From: JBEKDJ01 sp050014415
GTDB lineage: Bacteria; Desulfobacterota; BSN033; UBA1163
Direction: 5' to 3'
Length of the DNA: 23,726 bases
NCBI GenBank assembly: GCA_050014415.1
Contig: JBEKDJ010000042.1
Coordinates: forward strand, 1-23,726
Part shown: piece by piece, positions 16,187 to 23,726 of the stretch
Position numbering within the stretch: the stretch's first letter is position 1
Layout of the letters: every line of letters starts with the position of its first letter
Notes under the pieces: model-generated
Seen by the model: the letters and a program-made list of their open reading frames with translations, nothing else
What the model was told of the DNA's origin: nothing
Databases searched by the model: none
Position numbers and translations under genes: made by a program

Positions 16187-16247
16187 TTTTTTCAATCTTC
16201 GGGAAATCTAAGATCGCGCCAAATCTTATTCTCACAGCGTTAGATCT

Positions 16248-17582
16248 TCATTTTCTGTAAACGCCATATTCCCTGGCTGCTTCCAGCATGGCCTCCAGGT
16301 TTTCCACTTTTGAATCATCTGCCGTTGCTCCTGGTGCCATGATGTAACCTCCGCCTTTTCCGGCAGTGTCGATCAGCTTCCTGCAGTAAACCTTGACCTC
16401 ATCCGGTCTCGCCGTAATCAGCAAAGATGTAGGAACGTTGCCCATAATACAAGCGTTATTGCCGAGGATTTTCTTGGCTCGGGTCATGTCTGTCTGGTCA
16501 AAATGCCAAATAACCTTGCCTTTCGGCAGGTCTTTGATTATTTCCAGCCTTGTATTATAGCTGCCCTCTGCGAACAGGGTCGGAACCAGACCTTCCTCGG
16601 CACAACCCAATATCACTCTCTTCAGGTAAGGCCAGTAAAAGGTATGAAATTGTTTTTCCGACATAAACCCATCGGCACCCCTGTGGAGGGGCATGAACAC
16701 CACAGGCACACCAGTCGCATCCACCATTGCAGTCGTTCGTCGAACCGTTTCCGGAACCGCATTCTCCATATGTTCAATGAGCTTTTCCGGCTGCTGGAAC
16801 ATATCCATAATGGTCCCCTTGGTCCCCCTTAGGGAAGCACCAATTGTGTCCAGAGGAGCACCCCCGCCGACGAAACCCTTGGAAAAAGGGGGAAGTCCAG
16901 ATGCCAACCCCCGGCGGTCGACCTCAGAAATCACTTTTAGCCACTTCACCTCTTCCTTCCCGGCCTCGCGAAAAGCTTCAAATGCGGCTTGAACCTCTGG
17001 GTCATCAAAAGCCGATAGTCCACCGTGCATGCCGCCAATGGATTGCAGAGGCGGAAGCTTCCTGAAGGATTCGGCCGCACCATAGATTCGAGGCAGATAG
17101 GTCCTGAAATGGAAATCGGACGGGTCCCGCTTCAATGCATCCCATTCGTCCGCTTTGAGGTATTCGGCTTCGATGTATTGTGCTGCACAATCATCAGGGA
17201 GGCCGTGTCCCGCCCACTTGTACATTTTAGACTCAAGAATATCCAGAATTCTGCCGCACCTGACCAGGCCGGCACCAGGAAGGACATCAAGTTCAAAGTC
17301 ATTCATATATTTATCCCAGGCTTTGGTCAGCTTTTCAGCATCATACATCACCTCCCTTACGGTATATCCCGAATATCGGGCAGGGATATGCCCCGGATTA
17401 AAGACCACAGGAACCCTGTCCGGTTCCTTCAACTTGATTGCATCAATGAGCCTGGTCACCCTTTCCCTGTAAAGCCTTTCGGCTTCCTTATTGTTAAAAG
17501 TCACGCCATCGGGTGAAAGCCATCGCTTAAACCTCTCTTCTCTCTTTTCATCCGGGGATAATTCAGACCATTTTCTTTCCAT
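16248..17582 (-). CDS. Uroporphyrinogen decarboxylase (UroD)-superfamily protein, methyltransferase-like
   Basis: 444 aa. The UroD fold is recognisable from ERVTRLIDAIKLKEPDRVPV near the start, then VPVVFMPLHRGADGFMSEKQFHTFYWPYLKRVI, FAEGSYNTRLEIIKDLPKGKVIWHFDQTDM, and the closing GGGYIMAPGATADDSKVENLEAMLEAAREYGVY. In anaerobes most paralogues of this kind act on methyl groups with corrinoid proteins (MtaA/CmuA relatives) rather than in haem synthesis. The zinc-ligand cysteine often found near the C-terminus of corrinoid methyltransferases is an alanine here (PGATADD), so neither activity can be assigned. It is about 90 aa longer than true HemE at its N-terminus. No corrinoid protein is adjacent. 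Confidence 0.85.
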   Translation of the reverse strand: MERKWSELSPDEKREERFKRWLSPDGVTFNNKEAERLYRERVTRLIDAIKLKEPDRVPVVFNPGHIPARYSGYTVREVMYDAEKLTKAWDKYMNDFELDVLPGAGLVRCGRILDILESKMYKWAGHGLPDDCAAQYIEAEYLKADEWDALKRDPSDFHFRTYLPRIYGAAESFRKLPPLQSIGGMHGGLSAFDDPEVQAAFEAFREAGKEEVKWLKVISEVDRRGLASGLPPFSKGFVGGGAPLDTIGASLRGTKGTIMDMFQQPEKLIEHMENAVPETVRRTTAMVDATGVPVVFMPLHRGADGFMSEKQFHTFYWPYLKRVILGCAEEGLVPTLFAEGSYNTRLEIIKDLPKGKVIWHFDQTDMTRAKKILGNNACIMGNVPTSLLITARPDEVKVYCRKLIDTAGKGGGYIMAPGATADDSKVENLEAMLEAAREYGVYRK

Positions 17583-17692
17583 GTTTCACCTCACCGATGG
17601 GTTTTTTTCTGATGAACTGAAACCCCCTCAAAAGCAATCAAGATATTGATTCAGCTTAAGGGTAAGTGTTTAGGACTCTCGCAGGGTATGAC

Positions 17693-18832
17693 TCAAAAAT
17701 GGGATACTCTCAACTCCCCATAAGTTTCAGCGATCCGTTCAATCCCCTTCTCTATGTCCCTTGGCTTGAGGGAGGGAAAAGTGATGCGGAAGAACGGCCC
17801 ACCAAACTTCTCTTCGTAATTTTTCTTCCATCCAGAAGGGTAGACGTTTGCACTCGCTAGGTCGACGCCTTTTTCTTTGGCCCTCTTAATAAAAGCGACT
17901 TCGTCACGGATACCAGGCAACCAAATCCCTATGAAAAAGCCCCCAGTGACGAAAGGCACCTCTACGCCGCGGAGATGCTGCGAGAGAGACTTGTTGAGAG
18001 AGTCCATTCTGGGTCGATACAACTTAACGAGATAGTCAAGGTACTTCTCATATTCCCCGGTGGACATGACATGGTGGATCATGGCCTGGGTCGGATAGTT
18101 AGGATTGAGCCGGGTGTTCGCTACGACAGGAGTGAGCTGCTCTACAACCTTTTCAGGAAAGATCCCGAACCCGCACTTGGTCCCTGGCGACAAGGTTTTT
18201 GTGAAAGAACCGATGAGACAGGTGGTGGGGAATTTCGAGAGGGGAAGCAACTGGTTCTTCTGGCCGTCATAGCGGAGTTCATAATAAGCGATATCGCAGA
18301 TATAGAGTGCGTTGTAGCGAACACAAAGCTCAGCTGCAGCCTCGATATTCTCTTGGGTCGAGTCATAGCCAGTGGGATTCTGGTGATAAATAATCCGATA
18401 GAATAGTTTCATCTTTCCTTTCGAAAGCGCTTTTTCCAGTGCATCCAGGTCGATTCCATCCTTTATAAAAGGAATCCCTATTACTTCATGCTCGTACCGA
18501 AGTGCGTCTGCGAGTGCGCGGTCATAAGTCATAGCCTCCATGGCAACCTGGCTTCCCCTGGGAAAAGACTTCAGAATTAGAGAAAAGACCTCCATCCCCC
18601 CATTGAAGCAAATGACATGTTTATTGGGATCACCTACGATCCCATAGCGTTTGCCAAGGGTTTCTTTCAAGGGTACAAACCCATTGAAATCAGCCACCCC
18701 TGGAGTTTGATATTGCAGAAGTTTTGGACCATAGTTGCGTAAGGCCTCAGCATAGCCTTTTGCAACAACGTCAGCAATAGCCTCCAATGCCTCTTCTGCC
18801 GGAACTCCTCGTAAAAAACTGATCTGTTCCAT
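17693..18832 (-). CDS. PLP-dependent aminotransferase, class I/II fold
   Basis: 379 aa, cytoplasmic. Fold-type I landmarks are in place: FNGGMEVFSLI (PLP phosphate region), YHQNPTGYDST (N152), ICDIAYYELRYDG (D180, Y183), and GSFTKTLSPGTKCGFG with K212 as the Schiff-base lysine. The C-terminal domain contains PFFRITFP with the substrate-carboxylate Arg. The SFTKTLSPGTKCGF pattern places it near the 2-aminoadipate/aromatic-type (LysN/MocR-like) group. The amino-acid substrate is not determinable. It is 110 bp upstream of the UroD-family gene on the same strand, so co-transcription is possible. The ATG at 18832 is preceded by GGAAAG about eight bases upstream. Confidence 0.92.
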   Translation of the reverse strand: MEQISFLRGVPAEEALEAIADVVAKGYAEALRNYGPKLLQYQTPGVADFNGFVPLKETLGKRYGIVGDPNKHVICFNGGMEVFSLILKSFPRGSQVAMEAMTYDRALADALRYEHEVIGIPFIKDGIDLDALEKALSKGKMKLFYRIIYHQNPTGYDSTQENIEAAAELCVRYNALYICDIAYYELRYDGQKNQLLPLSKFPTTCLIGSFTKTLSPGTKCGFGIFPEKVVEQLTPVVANTRLNPNYPTQAMIHHVMSTGEYEKYLDYLVKLYRPRMDSLNKSLSQHLRGVEVPFVTGGFFIGIWLPGIRDEVAFIKRAKEKGVDLASANVYPSGWKKNYEEKFGGPFFRITFPSLKPRDIEKGIERIAETYGELRVSHF

Positions 18833-19332
18833 ACATCACTTTCCTTTCTTTTCTGAAATGACAAGACCGAATCCCGTATCAGGCTTTGAAATGTGAATCA
18901 GCTTCGAAGATCATTCTCGATGGACTGCCTATCTCCTATAACCCTCTCCTTCATTAACCTATCTTTAAGAACACCAAAATCGCCAGATTTTAAAATTACG
19001 TAGAAAATACATTTCCAAATCTCCCACCTTTGCCACAGGGGGGGAAAGCTATTTGGGGATAAGTTCTAGACAATTCCCACCCTTTTAGGTCCAGGACGGC
19101 TAACACAAAGAGCTGTCAAGTTGAGATAATATTATCAGATCGTCATAAGAATGCAACAGGTTTTTTAAGGCTGAGGTTAAGAAGGCCCTAAAAAAACCAT
19201 TGGCCATGGAGTTGTACGACGAACATCTAAAGGAAAAGTGGGAATCCTGACGAACGATGCCTCTTGACCTGTTATCTTATCCCTTTTCGCATTTCCCGCT
19301 TCCTATTTCTCATTTCTTGATTACCTCAAACA
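18833..19332. other. Intergenic stretch without a supported gene
   Basis: 500 bp between two minus-strand genes. It contains a 12-bp perfect palindrome GATAATATTATC (19125-19136), which could be an operator. There is also a short plus-strand reading frame (19149-19250) without a start, ending KALKKPLAMELYDEHLKEKW-ES-stop. Its composition looks protein-like, so it could be the tail of a decayed gene, but 33 codons are too few to call. No tRNA, terminator with U-tract or clear promoter was found. Confidence 0.5.
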
Positions 19333-19665
19333 CTACTCCATCTTCAATTTCTCATCCAACTCTTCAAGATTGATCTCTCGCTGGCCTGTCTTTTCGAACC
19401 TCAAAACCAGATTTCTGAAATCTGCCTGGTCGATCTTTTTCTGCACCCATTGGGTCCATTCTTCTCTGCGAGACGATATGATCTCTTCAAAAGACTTGGA
19501 GCTCGAAAAATGGCTCAAATTGTCGTCATCTATCCATATGCAGTAGCTGCATTTCTGCTTCCCCCTATCCGAAACGGTGAAGAAATACATAAAACGCTTG
19601 CTTTTGGGCTTTAGACCCTCCTTTATCTCGAGTTCCTTGTAAGACCAGATGCCGGGCTTTATCAT
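19333..19665 (-). CDS. Hypothetical protein, 110 aa
   Basis: I do not recognise a family. The protein starts at an ATG with a strong AAGGAGGAGG upstream, which supports it being real. It is hydrophilic, with no signal peptide or membrane segment. It has a CSYC motif (residues about 39-42) followed by acidic IDDDN, then a charged helical C-terminal half (SFEEIISSRREEWTQWVQKKIDQADFRN). A single CxxC is not enough for a zinc ribbon. It lies between the aminotransferase and glgX, on their strand, with gaps of more than 200 bp on both sides, so it is probably transcribed alone. Confidence 0.7.
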   Translation of the reverse strand: MIKPGIWSYKELEIKEGLKPKSKRFMYFFTVSDRGKQKCSYCIWIDDDNLSHFSSSKSFEEIISSRREEWTQWVQKKIDQADFRNLVLRFEKTGQREINLEELDEKLKME

Positions 19666-19897
19666 ATTCTACCTCCTCCTTTCTTGCTATGTGGCTCCCA
19701 TCAGCGGAAAGCTCCCCTCGTCATAGAGGGCAATCACTCATTCCCGGTTCGTAATCAAATTCAGTATTACTCAGGAAAGAGAAAGAATAAATGGGGTGAA
19801 TCTAGTATTTATTTCAAAAATTCATAGTATTTGGAAGAAGAAGACCCGTGGCATTGAACGTTTTCCCGAATGGCCAGAAGTAGGAAGCCAAGGGTGT

Positions 19898-22033
19898 TCA
19901 TCTCCCAATGAGGACAACGGTGCTTCTTGGATTGGCGAGATAGTGGTCGGAGGGTTCGATCCGTATCTCCTTGCCGGTGTCGAGGAAGTCTTCTCCGCTC
20001 TTAAGGCTTGTATCAACGGCGCGGAACCACTTTTTCCCTTTTGTCAGCTGAGGGAGTTTGATGAATTGTAGATTTGAATCAGCATTCAATATAAAAAAGA
20101 GATGGTAATCACCCCATTCCGATTCTTCCTCGCCTCCATCGAGCCGATAGCATAGAGTCCGCAGCTCAGGATCATCCCACGAAGGCTTATCAAGATCTTT
20201 TCCGAACCAGGAAAGGTCAGGGATATGATCAGCATCTAAATCCTTTCCAAGGAAGAATTTCCTCCTCTGAAGGCATGAGTACCGTTTTACAAAGGCAATC
20301 GCCTTCTTGAAAAAAATGAGAATGTCCGAATTCTTCTTGACCTCGTCCCACTGAAACCAGCTGATATCGTTATCCTGGCAGTAAGCGTTATTGTTGCCCT
20401 TCTGTGTTCTCATGAATTCATCACCGCCGAGAATCATCGGAGTGCCACATGAAAATAGGAGATAACAGATATGGTTTTTTATCATCTGCCTTCGCAAATG
20501 CATGATATTCAAATCCTGGGTTTCTCCTTCGACGCCGCAATTCCATGAGTGATTGTCGTTCGACCCATCCCGGTTGTCTTCAAGGTTTGCATCATTATGC
20601 TTGTGATCATAGGAGACAAGGTCATTGAGTGTGAAACCATCGTGGCAGGTAATGAAGTTGATGCCGTTGTAGGCAGACCTTCCATCCTCCCCGTACAAGT
20701 CAGCAGAACCCGTTAGCCTCCATCCGGGATCCCTGACTTGCCCTCCATCACCTTTAACGAATCTTCTGACAGTATCCCGAAACCTTCCATTCCATTCCGA
20801 CCAGTCCAAAGGGAAATCCCCGACTTGATAGGTTCCGATATCCCAGGGCTCAGCAATCAGGATTACCTTGTTCAAAACAGGGTCCTGTGCGATGGCATCA
20901 AAGAAGGAGGCGGATTTTTGGAAGAAACCATCCTCGCGGCCCAAGACGGATGCAAGGTCGAATCGGAAACCGTCTACATGCATGACCTCAACCCAATAAC
21001 GAAGTGAATCCATGACGAATCGGATGACATGCGGATTCGCAAGGTTCAGAGTATTACCACATCCTGAATAATTCATGTAATAACGATAGGGTTCTGTGGC
21101 CGTTCCCGATAGGCAGTAATAGGTGGAATTATCGATGCCTTTAAAGCAGAGTGTGGGTTCAAGCTCATTCCCTTCGCCTGTATGGTTATAAACCACGTCC
21201 AGAATGACCTCAATGTCTGCCTTATGAAGTTCGCGCACAAGCGTCTTAAACTCATTCACTTGACAGCCGGGGGAACTTCTCGTGCTGTAGGATGATTCAG
21301 GTGAGAAAAATCCGATGGTGTTATACCCCCAGTAGTTGGTGAGCCTCTTATTGACAAGAAAATCTTCAACATAGAATTCTTGGAGCGGCAGGAACTCAAT
21401 CGCATTGATCCCCAACTCTTTGAGGTAAGGGATCTTTTCAACGAAGCCCAGATAGGTTCCCGGTTTCTTAACACCCGACGACTTGTGGATCGTAAAACCT
21501 CTCAAATGGACTTCATAAATGATCAATTCATGAAGAGGGATATCCGGCGCCGAATCCCCTTGCCAGTCGAAATCATCATTTACCACAATAGACTTAGGCA
21601 CGAGGGAGGTATTGTCACGGTCATCTTGTGAGAGATCTTTCACGGGTGAATTCGGATCATGCGCGAGAAGGAGATTGTCCAGGTTTCTGAACTTACCGGT
21701 TAGGGCCTTCGCATAGGGGTCGATTAGAAATTTGTTTCCATTGAACCGTTGGCCATATGCGGGATTCAACTCACCCTTGACTCTGTACCCATAAAGCTGT
21801 CCTGCCCTTAATCCATGGACAAAAGCATACCATATATACTTCGTGCGATTTTCGACTTTGATGATATCTGTTGGTTCACCCTCTGGTCTGTCAAACAGGA
21901 GAAGATAGACCTCACTAGCATACTGTGAGTAGACTGAAAAATTAACACCATCTTCATACAAAGTGGCCCCTAATGGATAATACTTACCGGTTGAGATTTG
22001 TTTGGCAGTTTTATGTGCTAACTCGTATGACAT
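19898..22033 (-). CDS. glgX: Glycogen debranching enzyme, GlgX/isoamylase type (GH13)
   Basis: 711 aa, typical length. It hydrolyses alpha-1,6 branches in glycogen. The order is an N-terminal CBM48-like domain (about 17-105, GATLYEDGVNFSVYSQYASEVYLLLFD), then the GH13 barrel. The GH13 motifs are VILDVVYNHTGEG (region I), DGFRFDLASVLG with nucleophile D359 (region II), ILIAEPWD with acid/base E395 (region III) and ITCHDGFTLNDLVSYD with D465 (region IV). A short C-terminal beta domain ends ANPRSTVVLIGR. All catalytic residues are present. It is a monocistronic-looking gene, divergent from the acyl-CoA synthetase, with a candidate promoter at 22131-22159. No other glycogen gene is in the window. 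Confidence 0.95.
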   Translation of the reverse strand: MSYELAHKTAKQISTGKYYPLGATLYEDGVNFSVYSQYASEVYLLLFDRPEGEPTDIIKVENRTKYIWYAFVHGLRAGQLYGYRVKGELNPAYGQRFNGNKFLIDPYAKALTGKFRNLDNLLLAHDPNSPVKDLSQDDRDNTSLVPKSIVVNDDFDWQGDSAPDIPLHELIIYEVHLRGFTIHKSSGVKKPGTYLGFVEKIPYLKELGINAIEFLPLQEFYVEDFLVNKRLTNYWGYNTIGFFSPESSYSTRSSPGCQVNEFKTLVRELHKADIEVILDVVYNHTGEGNELEPTLCFKGIDNSTYYCLSGTATEPYRYYMNYSGCGNTLNLANPHVIRFVMDSLRYWVEVMHVDGFRFDLASVLGREDGFFQKSASFFDAIAQDPVLNKVILIAEPWDIGTYQVGDFPLDWSEWNGRFRDTVRRFVKGDGGQVRDPGWRLTGSADLYGEDGRSAYNGINFITCHDGFTLNDLVSYDHKHNDANLEDNRDGSNDNHSWNCGVEGETQDLNIMHLRRQMIKNHICYLLFSCGTPMILGGDEFMRTQKGNNNAYCQDNDISWFQWDEVKKNSDILIFFKKAIAFVKRYSCLQRRKFFLGKDLDADHIPDLSWFGKDLDKPSWDDPELRTLCYRLDGGEEESEWGDYHLFFILNADSNLQFIKLPQLTKGKKWFRAVDTSLKSGEDFLDTGKEIRIEPSDHYLANPRSTVVLIGR

Positions 22034-22428
22034 CTTGGTCTGTCTACCTTGCTGAAAACCTTACTTCAAATATCTATCAACGCGAGGTAATTTCTCAAAC
22101 ATCAATGTGTAAGAATCTAACACTCATTCCACCATATGAAAACTGGTGGGCTTCGTCAAGTCAAAATGGAAAACCACTGATAGCTTGGAAATGCAATCCA
22201 GAGAGGTCGGCTCTCCGTTTACTGTGAAAGGTTACGAGTGAGAGAGTGATAGACGAAGAATTCTTGTGCAGATCGGCCATAAAGTGTTACAGAAATGGTA
22301 GTAAGCGATAAGGGCGTCCGATATCTCCTTCCCCTTTCTTTGTGGAGTCAGATAAGTACGGCGACATTTCAGGTATCTTCGGCTGGGTCTTAAGGTAGGG
22401 TAGTTGTAGAACCGAAAAGGAGGCAGTA
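22034..22428. other. Divergent intergenic region between glgX and acyl-CoA synthetase
   Basis: 395 bp with no supported gene. It holds the candidate glgX promoter (22131-22159) and, at its right end, the strong ribosome-binding site AAAAGGAGG (22415-22423), five bases before the ATG of the synthetase. I found no convincing -35/-10 pair for the plus-strand gene. Confidence 0.5.
22131..22159 (-). promoter_or_regulatory. Candidate glgX promoter with overlapping inverted repeat
   Basis: On the minus strand TTGACG (22159-22154), a 17-bp spacer and TATGGT (22136-22131). Inside and around it, CCACC (22129-22133) and GGTGG (22145-22149) form a small inverted repeat that could be an operator. It would give a leader of about 90 nt. 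Confidence 0.4.
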
Positions 22429-23726
22429 ATGGCGGAGATTTTAAAGACAACGGTAGGGTATCTCTTGGATGAAGTTGCCTCAAAACTTCCCGGGAAAGAG
22501 TTCCTGGTCGATATCCCAAAGGGGAAAAGATACTCTTACGAGGAGTTTCTGGCAGTGGTCAACCAGATGGCTAGGGGGTTTCTAAAACTCGGTGTAATAC
22601 AGGGTGAACACGTAGCGCTCTGGGCACCTAATTTCTCTGAATGGATCACTACCGAATTTGCAATTGCGAAGATTGGAGCCGTTCTGGTCAGTGTCGATAC
22701 AAACGTTCAAATCCAGCAACTTGAATACCTCCTTAAACAATCGGATTCCAGATTCCTCATCATGGCAGAAGGATTGAAAGGATCTGAATACCTTGAGATG
22801 ATCCATAAACTCTGCCCGGAGATTAGTCATTCGATTGCAGGGCGGCTGAATTGTCACGCTTTGCCGGAACTCAAAAATCTCGTCCTGATATCAGACCGAA
22901 TTCATCAAGGAATGTTCAATTGGGGGCATCTCCTGGAGATGGGAAAAATAGTTCCCGATCCCGTGTTAACTGAACGGCAGCGTTCTTGTCAGATGGATGA
23001 CGTCGTCACCCTCCTTTATACCTCCGGGACCACAGGGTCTCCGAAAGGAGTGATGTCAACGCACTACGGAATAATCAATACGACCCTGGCCAGCGTGGAG
23101 AATCAGAGATTGACCGCAAAGGATAGACTCTGCCTCTCTGTCCCATTATCCCATATGTTCGGTTCTGTTTGTGTCACTTTAGCGGCAGTGAGCAAAGGGG
23201 CAACTCTCGTCATCCCTTCCGAGACCTTCAACGCACGGAGAATTCTCGAGGCAATCGAAAAAGAACAATGCACGGCGATCTATGGTTCCCCAAATGCTTT
23301 TATCACCCTGATGGATGATCCGCAATTTGAGACCTTGGATATCAAATCTCTCCGAACTGGAATCATGGGAGGAGCCCAGTGCCCCATGGAGGTTATGAAG
23401 AAGATTGTAGAGGAAATGGGGGTAGAAGAAATCGTCATCGGCTATGGTCAGACGGAGGCTTCGTCCTGGATTACGGAGACCAGTCCGGATGACCCGCTCG
23501 AATTGCGGGTTTCCACTGTAGGCAGGCCTCTGTCCGGTGTTGAGGTGAAGGTGATCGATTCCAGATCGGGTCAGGAGGTTCCAACAGGTGTCATGGGCGA
23601 GATCTGCGCGAGAGGGTTCAACATGAAGGGATACTACAAGATGCCTGCTGCCACAGTCAATGCAATCGATGCAGAGGGTTGGCTTCACACCGGAGATCTT
23701 GGGAACATAGATGGCCTGGGTTACCT
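22429..23726 (+). CDS. AMP-forming acyl-CoA synthetase / ligase, 3' end cut by window edge
   Basis: 432 codons are open to the right edge with no stop; about 100-120 residues are probably missing. It activates a carboxylic acid with ATP to an acyl-AMP and then to acyl-CoA. Visible signatures are the phosphate-binding loop YTSGTTGSPKGVM (about 203-215), GYGQTEASS (about 341-349) and GWLHTGDLG (about 416-424). The A8 hinge and the C-terminal catalytic lysine lie beyond the window. The sequence resembles fatty-acid or aromatic-acid CoA ligases, but substrate specificity cannot be given. The start at 22429 has AAAAGGAGG five bases upstream. It is divergent from glgX. Confidence 0.93.
   Translation, partial: MAEILKTTVGYLLDEVASKLPGKEFLVDIPKGKRYSYEEFLAVVNQMARGFLKLGVIQGEHVALWAPNFSEWITTEFAIAKIGAVLVSVDTNVQIQQLEYLLKQSDSRFLIMAEGLKGSEYLEMIHKLCPEISHSIAGRLNCHALPELKNLVLISDRIHQGMFNWGHLLEMGKIVPDPVLTERQRSCQMDDVVTLLYTSGTTGSPKGVMSTHYGIINTTLASVENQRLTAKDRLCLSVPLSHMFGSVCVTLAAVSKGATLVIPSETFNARRILEAIEKEQCTAIYGSPNAFITLMDDPQFETLDIKSLRTGIMGGAQCPMEVMKKIVEEMGVEEIVIGYGQTEASSWITETSPDDPLELRVSTVGRPLSGVEVKVIDSRSGQEVPTGVMGEICARGFNMKGYYKMPAATVNAIDAEGWLHTGDLGNIDGLGY

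Noticed and set aside
19149..19250. Short lysine-rich reading frame as a small gene
   Set aside because: It has no start codon with a ribosome-binding site and only 33 codons; it is at most a remnant.
22275..22295. TAAAGTGTTAC resembling the terminal repeat of the MITE-like element
   Set aside because: Only 11 bases match and no partner end is present nearby, so it is probably chance.
1..23726. CRISPR array, prophage or integrase genes
   Set aside because: No regularly spaced direct repeats and no phage or recombinase proteins were seen.

Overview
The window looks like a chromosome segment of a strictly anaerobic bacterium, most likely a sulfate-reducing or syntrophic Desulfobacterota (Deltaproteobacteria)-type organism. 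The grounds are a large Hdr-Mvh type electron-transfer hydrogenase cluster, two UGA codons that read as selenocysteine, a UroD/methyltransferase-family protein, and dispersed palindromic repeats common in such genomes. This taxonomic reading is an inference from gene content; no rRNA or phylogenetic marker is present.

Region 1 (1-12365, all minus strand, transcribed right to left) is one long redox cluster in the order hdrC, hdrA (double module, 950 aa), mvhD, mvhG, mvhA, hydrogenase maturation protease, a second and larger hdrA (1491 aa, two HdrA modules plus an inserted GltD/NfnB-like NAD(P)H module), and a second mvhD that runs off the left edge. The main result is that mvhA and the large hdrA are each interrupted by an in-frame UGA exactly where their families have a conserved cysteine, and each UGA is followed by a hairpin at the spacing expected of a bacterial SECIS element. 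I therefore annotate both as full-length selenoproteins. In MvhA the selenocysteine lies in the N-terminal nickel-binding motif (RICGVU) while the C-terminal motif keeps both cysteines. Classical [NiFeSe] hydrogenases have it the other way round. No HdrB is present between hdrC and the left edge, and the large HdrA carries its own NAD(P)H-type module, so the complex may couple H2 to ferredoxin and NAD(P) rather than to a heterodisulfide.

Region 2 (12366-15323, plus strand) begins with an intergenic segment that has back-to-back promoters and a GC-rich double hairpin ending in a U-tract. It continues with endonuclease IV, a small metal-dependent amidohydrolase and a metallo-beta-lactamase-fold hydrolase.

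Region 3 (15465-22033, minus strand) holds a cupin protein, a 238-bp MITE-like palindromic element flanked by T6, a UroD-family protein, a PLP-dependent aminotransferase, an unrecognised 110-aa protein and a GlgX-type glycogen debranching enzyme. Region 4 (22429 to the right edge, plus strand) is the N-terminal part of an AMP-forming acyl-CoA synthetase. I see no tRNA, rRNA, CRISPR array, phage gene or transposase gene.
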